This document shows positions 31,493-39,589 of a stretch of 64,000 nucleotides of DNA, piece after piece. The DNA comes from Acrocarpospora pleiomorpha. Its GTDB lineage: Bacteria; Actinomycetota; Actinomycetes; Streptosporangiales; Streptosporangiaceae. The stretch's first letter is position 1. The number at the start of each line of letters is the position of its first letter. Where the stretch lies: assembly GCF_009687885.1 (NCBI RefSeq), contig NZ_BLAF01000008.1:1-64000 (forward strand), given 5' to 3'. A program made the position numbers and the translations under genes. Below the pieces are notes generated by a model. It saw only the letters and a program-made list of their open reading frames with translations. It made no database searches and was not told the DNA's origin.

Positions 31493-32050
31493 TTACTCGA
31501 AGGTCTGGATCATTTGGTCAGGGGTCAGGTGCGTGCCGTGCTCGAACTCGGCGGTGAACGCCCTGTTCCCCAGGGTTTCACGTAACGCCGTGGTGATGCG
31601 GTTCACGTCGCCTCGTTCGGCTGCTGGCAGGGGAGCGCCGACCGACTAGCGCAGCGTGGCGGCGGTGCCCAGCAGGCGGGCCGCGTGTGGTGCGTCCGCG
31701 GTGGTGAGTGCCCCGGCTATGGCCTCGAAGGCGAGGGCCACGGCGCGGGGGTCAGCGATCGCGCGGGCCGAGGCCAGGCCGTCCAGGTGCAGCTTCAGAG
31801 CGGTTTGAGGGTCGCCGCGCTGTTCGGCGGCGAAGCCCAGCTCGGCCAGAACCAGGGCCAGGCCGGACTCGCCTGCCGCCCCGCGTCGTCGTGCGCGCCC
31901 AGCGTCAGGTCGAGCGCGCGCCGGGCCTCGGCCAGGCGGCCGCGTAGGAGCCAGTACCAGGTGAGCGCGTTGACGAGCCGGGCCGCGCTGTCGGCCAGCC
32001 GGACCGCCGTGTCGAGGGCGGCGCGCAGGTTGGCCCATTCGCGGTCGAGG
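31493..32050 (-). pseudogene. Broken C-terminal part of an AfsR/LuxR-type TPR regulator
   Basis: Minus-strand segments [20 protein letters not shown] and [20 protein letters not shown] (about 31890-32050), then [20 protein letters not shown] and LLGTAATLR, then APLPAAERGDVNRITTALRE and a terminal LTPDQMIQTFE match the helical repeat tail of large ATP-binding transcription activators. An in-frame TAG at 31646-31648 and a frame change near 31880 interrupt it, and the ATPase and DNA-binding parts are absent. Confidence 0.7.
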
Positions 32051-32055
32051 CGTGC

Positions 32056-32200
32056 AGTCGTTCCAGGTCGTCGGCGTCGGCGAACAGCAGGTCGTCCTTG
32101 TCGGCGAAGTAGCTGAAGAAGGTCCGTCGGCGATCGTGGCCTTGTCGTAGCCGCGTTCGGTGAACAGCCGTAGCGCTTCGTCGATTAAGTTCTGGAGGTG
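32056..32200 (-). pseudogene. Broken TetR N-terminus fused to the regulator remnant
   Basis: The minus strand reads [20 protein letters not shown], then, after an apparent deletion and frame change, [19 protein letters not shown], the two halves of a TetR DNA-binding domain missing the turn and recognition helix in between. It runs directly into the AfsR-like remnant, so two dead genes were joined. Confidence 0.7.
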
Positions 32201-32241
32201 AAGCTGTGAGTAGGTCGCTGGCTGAGGATGGGAGTCTCTGA

Positions 32242-32727
32242 ATGCGGGTCCGTCCTCATATCGCCGTCCCGGTTCTTTTGATTGCGGTGGCCCTGACCGG
32301 ACTGGGCGCGTGGATATCGCATCGGGCCCCCGTTCGCGTGGACGACTCCGTGCGGGAGGAGATTGCGTACGGTGGTGAGGTCTTGGCCGTGGCCGAGGAG
32401 CTGACGAATGCGAGCAGTCCGCTCTTCGAATACGAGTATATCGCCATGGACAGAAAGCAGGTGGACGTCGGTGCCGCAATCGATCAGCAAGTGGAGAAAA
32501 TGCGATCCTCCGGCTGGAGCGGCGAGCCGATAGGCCAAGGAGAAGGGTATCATCTGGTCTCTGACCGGCGACAAACCATCGCCATGGTCGAACCTCTCGA
32601 GCCCTTCTTGCGGCAATGGGGAACTGGGCCGTCGATCTTCCCCGAGCAGCGAGCAGCACTCCTGATCGCAGAGAAGGTCGATGATCCGTCGAAACTCGTC
32701 CTTGTGACGCTGCGCCACGTCGGCTGA
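32242..32727 (+). CDS. Membrane-anchored exported protein, function unknown
   Basis: 161 residues from ATG 32242 (GGGAG about 9 bases upstream). A single N-terminal hydrophobic segment ([20 protein letters not shown]) without a Cys lipobox, then an acidic globular domain of about 130 residues with [20 protein letters not shown], which resembles the domain seen in the 3.0-kb lipoprotein. No family recognised. It is 40 bases before another exported protein gene. Confidence 0.6.
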   Translation: MRVRPHIAVPVLLIAVALTGLGAWISHRAPVRVDDSVREEIAYGGEVLAVAEELTNASSPLFEYEYIAMDRKQVDVGAAIDQQVEKMRSSGWSGEPIGQGEGYHLVSDRRQTIAMVEPLEPFLRQWGTGPSIFPEQRAALLIAEKVDDPSKLVLVTLRHVG

Positions 32728-32770
32728 ACCAGATCGTTGAACACTCATCGTCCTTCGGAAGGAGGCGGGT

Positions 32771-33436
32771 ATGGTTTACCCGGCCATTCGACGAGAGCGG
32801 ACATTCTTCAAGGCGCGCTCTTGCCGGCTTCTCTCTGCTGCCGCTGTCCTAGCCTGCCTGCTCACGGGATGCGGTCAACGATCCGCCGATGTCGCACAAG
32901 CAAAACAGGCCGCTGATTCCATCGACAGTCTGGCCTTGACCGAAGCTGATTTCGGGCCAGAATTGGTAGGCCTATTCCGAGGTGTCTCGCCCTCCGGCAG
33001 TGCCGAATTACCCCTGCCACGCTATCTGGGGGCGGATGCCTATAGGTCTCGGGCTTGGGGAGATACGAAGAACGTCCCTCTGCTGTATGAGGAGATTTTT
33101 GAATTCTCGGACACCGATCTCGCGCGGGCCGAGTTCGGTGCGGCGCCTAATGGCCGGAACTATCATCTAGTAGATGGCTATCGCGCGTATAGTCAAGGCG
33201 AAATTGACCTCTCCGCCGTCGATTATAACGTATTCTGTGCGTCGAGGAGGAGTTTGTCCTCATTCGAATCCCAATGTTCGGGATGGGGCTTCAGGGGGAG
33301 ATATGGGAGATATATAGTCGATCTTGTCCTGAGGGAGAGCAGGTTCGAGTCCGTTGGTTCGGTCACCCGCTTCGGGCGAAGAATGTTCTTCGAGTTGGTC
33401 GAGGCAGTGGACGCAAAAGGAGGGGGCGTCTCATGA
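32771..33436 (+). CDS. Lipoprotein, function unknown
   Basis: 221 residues; GGAAGGAGG precedes the ATG. The signal ends in CLLTGC, a good lipobox. The mature domain of about 175 residues contains [20 protein letters not shown] and [14 protein letters not shown], a pattern common in actinobacterial surface lipoproteins of unknown role. Converges with the permease gene after a gap of 37 bases. Confidence 0.7.
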   Translation: MVYPAIRRERTFFKARSCRLLSAAAVLACLLTGCGQRSADVAQAKQAADSIDSLALTEADFGPELVGLFRGVSPSGSAELPLPRYLGADAYRSRAWGDTKNVPLLYEEIFEFSDTDLARAEFGAAPNGRNYHLVDGYRAYSQGEIDLSAVDYNVFCASRRSLSSFESQCSGWGFRGRYGRYIVDLVLRESRFESVGSVTRFGRRMFFELVEAVDAKGGGVS

Positions 33437-33473
33437 GAACAGATATCGCTATTAGTGTCCCTAAGGGCATCCG

Positions 33474-34301
33474 TTAGAACGAGGCCATTTCTTCCAGGGC
33501 TTTGGTGCCCGCCCTGCGGCGCAGGACCAGCCAGGCGAGGATGAGGGCCAGGGCTGAGCCGGCCAGGAGGACGGTGGCCAGGGCGTTGAGGGCGGGGGTG
33601 GGGGCGTTTCGGACTGCTGTGTAGAGCTTTATGGGGACGGTGGCGGTGGAGGCGTCGGGGGAGAGGAAGGAGGAGATGACGAAGTCGTCCATGGAGGAGG
33701 CGAAGACGATCATGGCGCTGGCGAAGATGGCGGGGGAGAGGAGGGGGAGGAGGATCAGGCGGAGGGCTTGGAGGCGGTTGCAGCCTAGGTCGCGGGCGGC
33801 GTCTTCGTAGTCGGCGCCGATGGAGGCCAGGCGGGAGCGGACGATCACGACGACGTACGAGACCGAGAAGGTGACGTGGCCGAGGACCTGGGCGGGGAGG
33901 CCTAGTGGGACGAAGAGGTAGAGGTTGGTGAAGACCAGGTAGAGGGCGCTGCCCATGACGATTTCGGGGGTGGCCAGGGGGAGGAGCATGAGGCCGTTGG
34001 CGGCGCGGCTGGTGCGGCCTTTCCAGCGGGACAGGCCGAGTGCCATCGCCACGCCCAGTGGGGTCGCGATCAGGGTGGTGAGGACGGCCAGGATCAGGGT
34101 GTTCGTCAGTGCCAGGCGGAGGGAGGGGTCTTCGGCCACCGAGCCGGTTCCGCCGACGTACCACTGGGTGGAGAAGCCCTGCCAGGCGCTGCGGGACTTG
34201 CCGTCGTTGAAGGAGAACTGGATCGCGATCAGCACCGGCACCAGCGACCACACCACATACGCCCAGGTGAGCGTGGCCAGGAAGATGGGACGCCGTCTCA
34301 T
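33474..34301 (-). CDS. ABC transporter permease, PotC-like
   Basis: 275 residues; six hydrophobic segments and the cytoplasmic EAA-type loop GADYEDAARDLGCNRLQAL (about residue 165) that contacts the ATPase. It matches the spermidine/putrescine PotC permease family (MetI-like fold). The start at 34301 overlaps a micro-ORF stop (ATGA), the third copy of a duplicated junction. It forms the end of the minus-strand transporter operon. Confidence 0.9.
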   Translation of the reverse strand: MRRRPIFLATLTWAYVVWSLVPVLIAIQFSFNDGKSRSAWQGFSTQWYVGGTGSVAEDPSLRLALTNTLILAVLTTLIATPLGVAMALGLSRWKGRTSRAANGLMLLPLATPEIVMGSALYLVFTNLYLFVPLGLPAQVLGHVTFSVSYVVVIVRSRLASIGADYEDAARDLGCNRLQALRLILLPLLSPAIFASAMIVFASSMDDFVISSFLSPDASTATVPIKLYTAVRNAPTPALNALATVLLAGSALALILAWLVLRRRAGTKALEEMASF

Positions 34302-34357
34302 GCGCTGACCTCCTCGGCCCGCCGCGAGGTCACCAGGAAGGTAGGACGGCGTTTCAT
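34298..34357 (-). CDS. Micro-ORF B, 19 residues, from the junction duplication
   Basis: Sequence MKRRPTFLVTSRRAEEVSA. It fuses the first residues of PotC to the last residues of PotB. The start overlaps the stop of micro-ORF A, and its own stop overlaps the potC-like start (ATGA). It has an upstream GAGGAGG-like site. Probably a non-functional by-product that still conveys ribosomes from one gene to the next. Confidence 0.55.
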   Translation of the reverse strand: MKRRPTFLVTSRRAEEVSA

Positions 34358-34425
34358 GCGCTGACCTCCTCGGCCCGCCGCGAGGCCACCGGGTAGTACG
34401 CCAGGAAGGTAGGGCGGCGGTTCAT
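34354..34425 (-). CDS. Micro-ORF A, 23 residues, from the junction duplication
   Basis: Sequence begins MNRRPTFLAYYPVASRRAEE and ends VSA. It starts inside the stop region of the PotB-like gene (ATGA at 34422-34425) and ends in the start of micro-ORF B. The same fusion of PotC start and PotB end as ORF B, with a few more residues kept. Confidence 0.55.
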   Translation of the reverse strand: MNRRPTFLAYYPVASRRAEEVSA

Positions 34426-35354
34426 GCGGTTGCCTCCTCGGCGCGTCGGGACGCCACCAGGTAGTAGGCCATGAGGACCATCAGCAGCGCTGACATGAGC
34501 AGCACCAGGGATGCGCCGAGTTCCTTGCGGTTGCCGCCGAGTAGGTAGAGTTCGATCTGGTTGGCGACCATCGTGGTCTTGGGGGAGCCGGATACCAGCG
34601 TGTTCGTGTAGTAATCGCCGAACATGGGGAGCGCGGTGATCGCCCCTGCTGTCATCAGGCCGGAGCGGGACAAGGGCAGCGTGACATGCCAGAACGCCCG
34701 GCGGCCCGAACAGCCCAGGTCCCGGGCCGCCTCCAGCAGGCGTTCGTCGATTCGGTCCAGCGACGAGAACAACGGCACGATGAAAAACGGGATATATCCA
34801 TAAACGAGGGCGAGGACCACGGTCACCGGATTGCCTGACAGCCAGCGCACGGGCTCGTCCACCAGGCGGGTGAGTAGCAGCAGGTCGTTGACGTAGCCGT
34901 CGTCCTGCAGCAGGTTCAGCCAGGCCAGCATCCGGGTGATGTAGTTGACCCACCACGGCGCCAGGATCAGCGCCAGCAGGAGCCCGCGCCGCCGCCCGGC
35001 ATGCCTGGCCAGGTAGTACGCCACAGGATACCCCACCAGCACGCAGATCGCCAGCGCCAGCAGCACGTAGAGCAGGGTGCGCAGGAACACCGGCCGCAGA
35101 TTCCCGGAGATCGACTGCGAAAGGATCTCGCCGAACGCCGTGAAGTCCCAGTAGCGCGGGTCCCACTCCGGCACCGGCGCGTTGAACACCGGATCGGTGT
35201 ATCCAAAGGCCACGGCGGCGACCGCGTAGAACGGGACCGCGAACAGGGCGAGGATCCACAGCGTGCCGGGGGCGGCCAGGGCTGCCCACAGTCCGTTTCG
35301 TGCCGCTGTCCTGCGTCGCGGGACACGACGCGGAGGCCCAGGCTCCGGGGTCAT
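34422..35354 (-). CDS. ABC transporter permease, PotB-like
   Basis: 310 residues; an Arg-rich N-terminus, six hydrophobic segments, and the EAA loop ERLLEAARDLGCSGRRAF near residue 220. Matches PotB permeases of polyamine-type importers. A spacer of about 150 bases with a 27-bp tandem duplication separates it from the binding protein gene upstream, where an ATPase gene would usually be. The C-terminus MAYYLVASRRAEEATA is the source of the downstream duplicated units. Confidence 0.9.
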   Translation of the reverse strand: MTPEPGPPRRVPRRRTAARNGLWAALAAPGTLWILALFAVPFYAVAAVAFGYTDPVFNAPVPEWDPRYWDFTAFGEILSQSISGNLRPVFLRTLLYVLLALAICVLVGYPVAYYLARHAGRRRGLLLALILAPWWVNYITRMLAWLNLLQDDGYVNDLLLLTRLVDEPVRWLSGNPVTVVLALVYGYIPFFIVPLFSSLDRIDERLLEAARDLGCSGRRAFWHVTLPLSRSGLMTAGAITALPMFGDYYTNTLVSGSPKTTMVANQIELYLLGGNRKELGASLVLLMSALLMVLMAYYLVASRRAEEATA

Positions 35355-35380
35355 GTCAGTGGACCAGTCATCGCCAGCGC

Positions 35381-35434
35381 GGCGACAGCGGCCGGCCGTC
35401 GGGGAACGGCGACAGCGGCCGGCCGTCGGGGAAC
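35381..35434. repeat. Two perfect 27-bp tandem copies between SBP and permease genes
   Basis: Copies at 35381-35407 and 35408-35434 are identical. On the minus strand they read in phase as FPDGRPLSP twice, inside a 26-codon ORF starting MSRTL at about 35449. No gene is recognised; the ATPase gene expected here is absent. Confidence 0.85.
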
Positions 35435-35505
35435 AGGGTCCTGGACATGGCGCCGACCCCTGTGAACGTTCATCGAGGCGCTGCCCGCGCGCAGCCCGCG
35501 ACGGG

Positions 35506-36702
35506 TCACTGGCCTGCCTTGAACTTGGCCCACGAGTCGTTCCAGAGCGCCTCCGCGGCCGGGGTGATCTGGAAGATCTGCTGGCTGCGCGCGTACACGT
35601 CCGGGGTGACGATCGCGCTCTTCAGCTGCTCGGTGACGAACTCGTCGGTGACCATCTTCTCGGGGGTGATCGCGGTCAGCGCGGGCTGGTAGCCGGTGTA
35701 GGAGAAGTTCTCCTGGCCGACGCCGTTGTCCAGCAGGTGGTTGAGGAGCATGTGGGCGAGGACCGGCTTGGTGGCCGTGCGGGGGATGGCCATGGAGTCG
35801 GTGCCGACCACGCCGGTGGTGTCGCCGGGGTACCAGTAGCCGAGGACGTCGGCCTCGACCCCCTTCGGCAGGTACGACTGCGCGTTGATCATGTCGCCGG
35901 ACCAGCAGTGGTGCACGGTGGCCTGGCCCTCGGGGACGTACTGGTAGGCGACGATGCCCAGCTTGATGTTCATCAGGTCGACCAGCTCGGTCAGCCAGGT
36001 CCCGGCCTGCGCGATCTTGGCGGGATCCTCGGTGTTGATCTCGAGGGACCCGTTCTTCAGCATGGCCAGAGCCAGCGCCTCCCGCGGATCGTCGATCAGA
36101 TACGCCTTGCCCTTGTACGCCGGATTCCACAGCAGGTCATACCCGGTCACGTCCTTGACCTTGTCGGCCCGATACCCGATTCCGGTCGTGTACGCGTTGT
36201 ACGGCACCGAATACCGCGCGCCCTCGTCATAGAACGGACTCTGCAACTGCGGCCAGGCGTTGCCTAGATTCCCGAGATACGTCTTGTTCAACGGCAGCAG
36301 CAGCTTGCCCACCGCCGCCTTGCCGATCACGTCGGGCGTGGGGAACCACACGTCGAAGGAGGCTCCGGCCGTACGCAGCTTGGCGATCGCCTCCTCCTGC
36401 GTGATGAAGGTGGTGATCTCCACCTCGACCCCGTGCTCCTTACCGAACTTTTTCACTACATCAGGGGAGATGTACTCGGCGTAGTTGAGTAACTTCAGGG
36501 TGCCACCCGTCTCCGGCGACAGGCCGTTGGCGATCATCGGCACATCGTCGTGCAGGGGGAGCGCGGCCGGGGAGTCGGTTCGGCTGAGTGGCACCGCGGA
36601 GGCGGCGGAGGGTCTTCTCGGCCGCTCGGATCCGCACGCGGCGGTCACGCTCGCGAGTGCGCTGACCAGCAGGAACTTGCGTCTATCTATCGAGGGGGGC
36701 AT
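35506..36702 (-). CDS. PotD-like polyamine-type ABC substrate-binding protein
   Basis: 398 residues from ATG 36702. A Tat-like lipoprotein signal (SIDRRKFLLVSALASVTAAC). The mature protein is of the spermidine/putrescine-binding family: LKLLNYAEYISPDVVKKFGK (about residue 72), ASFDVWFPTPDVIGKAA, IGYRADKVKDVTGYDLLWNP and WSGDMINAQSYLP. It delivers a polyamine or related cation to the two permeases. The ligand is not fixed by sequence. Diverges from the FAD oxidoreductase operon at an operator-like site. Confidence 0.9.
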   Translation of the reverse strand: MPPSIDRRKFLLVSALASVTAACGSERPRRPSAASAVPLSRTDSPAALPLHDDVPMIANGLSPETGGTLKLLNYAEYISPDVVKKFGKEHGVEVEITTFITQEEAIAKLRTAGASFDVWFPTPDVIGKAAVGKLLLPLNKTYLGNLGNAWPQLQSPFYDEGARYSVPYNAYTTGIGYRADKVKDVTGYDLLWNPAYKGKAYLIDDPREALALAMLKNGSLEINTEDPAKIAQAGTWLTELVDLMNIKLGIVAYQYVPEGQATVHHCWSGDMINAQSYLPKGVEADVLGYWYPGDTTGVVGTDSMAIPRTATKPVLAHMLLNHLLDNGVGQENFSYTGYQPALTAITPEKMVTDEFVTEQLKSAIVTPDVYARSQQIFQITPAAEALWNDSWAKFKAGQ

Positions 36703-36740
36703 GGCGGTCTCTCTTCTGGAACCCAAATCACCTCTTGCCA

Positions 36741-36764
36741 GACTGACTGGTTGCCCAGTTAGTC
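36741..36764. promoter_or_regulatory. Operator-like inverted repeat between the transporter and FAD-enzyme operons
   Basis: GACTNACTGG-N4-CCAGTNAGTC (18 of 24 positions symmetrical). Its core TGGTTGCCCAGTTA (36748-36761) matches the TetR palindrome at 21616 in 12 of 14 positions. It sits 39 bases before the binding-protein start and about 80 before the FAD-enzyme start, well placed to control both. Confidence 0.65.
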
Positions 36765-36844
36765 TGTCGCTGAGGACCAAAGGCCACAAGGCTTGCGGAC
36801 ACAAGTTTTCCGGGTCGTAACGCCGCGCAGAAGGGGTTCTCGCA

Positions 36845-38467
36845 GTGGACCTGAAGCCGACCGACCTCAAACAGACATACGACGCAATCATCGTTGGCGG
36901 CGGGCACAACGGGCTCGTCGTCGCCGCGTACCTCGCTCGCGCGGGCCTCGACCCCCTCGTCCTCGAGGCTCGCCCCGTCACCGGCGGCGCCGCCACCACC
37001 GAGACCCCCTGGGGCCCCGACTTCAAGGTGACCGCGCTCTCGTACGTGATGAGCCTGATGCCCCCCACGATCCTCAACGACCTGCGCCTGCACGAACACG
37101 GCTACCAGGTCATCCCGATGGGCCCGAGTTTCGTCGCGTTCCCCGACGGCAGATCCCTGCTCACCGAGACCGGCGACCCCGCCCACGAGCACGCCCAGCT
37201 GGCCGCCTTCAGCCCGAAGGACGCCGAGAACATGCCGAAATACGAGGCGTGGCTGCGCGGCATCGGCGACGTGCTCTCCCCGCTCCTGATGAAGACCCCG
37301 CCCAACGTCGGTTCCACCCGCCCGCGCGACCTGCTGGAGCAGCTCCGCCTGGCCTGGGGCATGCGCGGCCTGTCGACCAGGGGCGCCGCCGACGCGGTCC
37401 GCCTGTTCACCATGTCGGTCTCCGACCTGCTCGACGAGTGGTTCGAGTCGCCCGAGGTGAAGGGCATGATGGCGATCAACGGCGTGATCGGCACCTGGGC
37501 CGGACCGGCCGAGCCCGGCACCGCCTACGTGATGATGCACCACACGATCGGCGACGTCGGCGACGGCAAGATGGGCAGCTGGGGTTACCCGGTCGGCGGC
37601 ATGGGCGCGGTCAGCGCCGCGATCCGCAGCTCGGCGGAGGCTTTCGGCGCGACCGTGCTCACCGACGCGCCAGTGGCCCGCATCTTGGTAAAGAACGGAC
37701 GCGTCACCGGCGTCGCCCTCCGCGACGGCCGCGAATTCCAGGCCGGTACGGTCGTCGCCGCCACCCACCCGAGAATCACCTTCCTGGACCAGCTGGACCG
37801 AACACACCTCCCGGACGATTTCGTCGCCGACATCGGACGATGGCGCTCCCGCAGCGGCGTTGTCAAGATCAACGTCGCCCTCTCCGAACTCCCGAAATTT
37901 ACGGCAAATCCGGACCTGACCGAGGAGCAGCTCAGCGGTTCCGTCGAGCTCTGCCACTCCATCGAATACGTCGAGCAGGCCTTCCAGGACGCCCGCGCGG
38001 GACGCGCCGCCACCGCCCCATTCTCCGACAGCGTGATCCCCTCCACCCTCGACCGCACGCTCTGCCCCGACGGCACCCACATCATGTCGATGTTCACCCA
38101 ATGGGTCCCGCACACCTGGGCGGACGAACCGCACACCGAGGAGCTCGACGCCTACGCCGACCGCGTCATCGAGGGCTACGACCAGCTCGCCCCCGGCTTC
38201 AAAGCCTCCGTACTGCACCGCCAGGTCATCGGCCCGCACCAGATGGCCGAAGAGTACGGCCTGGTCGGCGGCAACATCTTCCACGGCGAGCTCTCCCCAG
38301 ACCAGCTCTTCCACCTGCGGCCCGCCCCCGGCTTCGCCGACTACACGACCCCGGTGAAGGGCCTCTACCAGTGCTCCTCGGCCACCCACGGCGGCGGCGG
38401 GGTGACCGGCATCGCCGGATATCTGTGCGGAAAACGCGTTCTCAAGGACAGGAAGTGGTGGCGATGA
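36845..38467 (+). CDS. FAD oxidoreductase, phytoene-desaturase/PYROXD2 type
   Basis: 540 residues from GTG 36845 with AGAAGGGG upstream. Dinucleotide fold AIIVGGGHNGLVVAAYLARA (about residues 15-34), the PVGGMGAVSAAI box and a C-terminal GGGGVTGIAGYLCGKRVL. Paralogue of the 14.7-kb enzyme. In amine-oxidising clusters of actinobacteria such proteins accompany Rieske oxygenases and aminotransferases; the oxidised bond is unknown. Its stop overlaps the Rieske gene start (ATGA). Confidence 0.87.
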   Translation: MDLKPTDLKQTYDAIIVGGGHNGLVVAAYLARAGLDPLVLEARPVTGGAATTETPWGPDFKVTALSYVMSLMPPTILNDLRLHEHGYQVIPMGPSFVAFPDGRSLLTETGDPAHEHAQLAAFSPKDAENMPKYEAWLRGIGDVLSPLLMKTPPNVGSTRPRDLLEQLRLAWGMRGLSTRGAADAVRLFTMSVSDLLDEWFESPEVKGMMAINGVIGTWAGPAEPGTAYVMMHHTIGDVGDGKMGSWGYPVGGMGAVSAAIRSSAEAFGATVLTDAPVARILVKNGRVTGVALRDGREFQAGTVVAATHPRITFLDQLDRTHLPDDFVADIGRWRSRSGVVKINVALSELPKFTANPDLTEEQLSGSVELCHSIEYVEQAFQDARAGRAATAPFSDSVIPSTLDRTLCPDGTHIMSMFTQWVPHTWADEPHTEELDAYADRVIEGYDQLAPGFKASVLHRQVIGPHQMAEEYGLVGGNIFHGELSPDQLFHLRPAPGFADYTTPVKGLYQCSSATHGGGGVTGIAGYLCGKRVLKDRKWWR

Positions 38468-39588
38468 CGCCGGCCCCGTTGGACCTCGATGCCGTCCGGG
38501 CGTGCCTGGAGCCGCCGGGGATGATGTTGCCGCGGGAGGCGTACACCAGCGACGAGGTCCTGGCCTGGGAGCGGCGCGTCGTCTTCGGCGGCGGCTGGGT
38601 GTGCGCGGGCCGGGCCACCACGCTCGCGCCGCGATCCCGGATGGCCGTGGCGGTCGGCGACGACTCGGTGCTGCTGGTCCGGGACGGTGACGGCACGCTG
38701 CGCGGCTTCTACAACGTCTGCCGCCACCGCGGCCACGAGCTGCTGCCCTGCGGTTCCAGCGCCACCGGCCGGTTCATCGCCTGCCCGTACCACAACTGGG
38801 TCTACGACCTGCGCGGCGACCTGCACAAGGTCCCCCGGGCCGAACCGCCCAAGCTCGGCCTGGTTCCGGTGCCGGTGATCGAATGGCATGGGTTCGTGTT
38901 CGTGAACGCCTCCGGCGACGCGCCGCCCATCGGGGAGTATCTGGCCGGTCTCGAGGAGATCGTCGCCCCCTACGGCATGGCGGGCCTGGAGGTCGCCGCC
39001 TCGCACGACTACGAGCTGGACGCCAACTGGAAGCTGGCCGTCGAGAACTACCACGAGTGTTACCACTGCCCGGCCATCCACCCCGAGCTGTGCCGGGTCT
39101 CCCCGCCGGACAGCGGCGACAACTACCGCCCGGAGGGCCTGTGGGCCGGGGGCAGGATGGACCTGGTCGACGGCGCGCAGACCATGTCCATGGACGGCTC
39201 CTCGGGAGCCGGGCCGCTGCCGGGGATCACCGGCGAGCGGCTGCGCATCGTGGAATACGTGCAGCTGTTCCCGAACCTGCTGCTCAGCATGCACCCCGAC
39301 TACGTCATGACCCACGTGCTCGAACCGGTCAGCGGCGGCCGGACGAAGGTCACCTGCCAGTGGCTGTTCCCGCCGGGCACCACCGAGGTCGCCTACGCCG
39401 TGGATTTCTGGGACGTCACCAACCGCCAGGACTGGTCGGCCTGCGAGGGCGTGCAGCGCGGCGTCACCTCGCGCGGCTACCTGCCGGGCCCGTTCACCGC
39501 GGACGAGGACGTCACCTACCAGTGGATCGCCACCATGGCGACCGCGTATCTCACGGGCCGAGCTCCGGCCCTTCCCGAGAGGATCTGA
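38464..39588 (+). CDS. Rieske non-heme iron oxygenase, alpha subunit
   Basis: 374 residues. Rieske ligands CRHRGH and CPYHNW (about residues 84 and 105); mononuclear iron ligands in ENYHECYHCPAIH (about residue 195; two His) with a later Asp. This is the glycine-betaine/choline/carnitine-type oxygenase group that N-demethylates or cleaves quaternary amines. It needs a separate reductase, which is not in the window. Coupled to the FAD gene upstream and one base before the aminotransferase gene. Confidence 0.9.
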   Translation: MTPAPLDLDAVRACLEPPGMMLPREAYTSDEVLAWERRVVFGGGWVCAGRATTLAPRSRMAVAVGDDSVLLVRDGDGTLRGFYNVCRHRGHELLPCGSSATGRFIACPYHNWVYDLRGDLHKVPRAEPPKLGLVPVPVIEWHGFVFVNASGDAPPIGEYLAGLEEIVAPYGMAGLEVAASHDYELDANWKLAVENYHECYHCPAIHPELCRVSPPDSGDNYRPEGLWAGGRMDLVDGAQTMSMDGSSGAGPLPGITGERLRIVEYVQLFPNLLLSMHPDYVMTHVLEPVSGGRTKVTCQWLFPPGTTEVAYAVDFWDVTNRQDWSACEGVQRGVTSRGYLPGPFTADEDVTYQWIATMATAYLTGRAPALPERI

Positions 39589-39589
39589 C

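Larger units (their letters stand above)
31040..32241. other. Decayed region between the lipoprotein genes
   Basis: No intact gene. From the left: a coding-like plus-strand fragment near 31100-31230 (RATAAYLSVHLDGEIGAQAR) without start or family; the 21-bp repeat block; a decayed permease 3' end; a broken AfsR/LuxR-type regulator; a broken TetR N-terminus. The last four are listed separately. Confidence 0.6.
34275..34450 (-). repeat. Triplicated potB-potC junction (about 56-72 bp units)
   Basis: Three successive copies each carry the end of the upstream permease (...ASRRAEE), a GAGGAGG-like ribosome site and the start of the downstream permease (MxRRPxFL). Units lie roughly at 34275-34329, 34330-34385 and 34386-34450. 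The similarity is high, so the event is recent. Confidence 0.85.
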
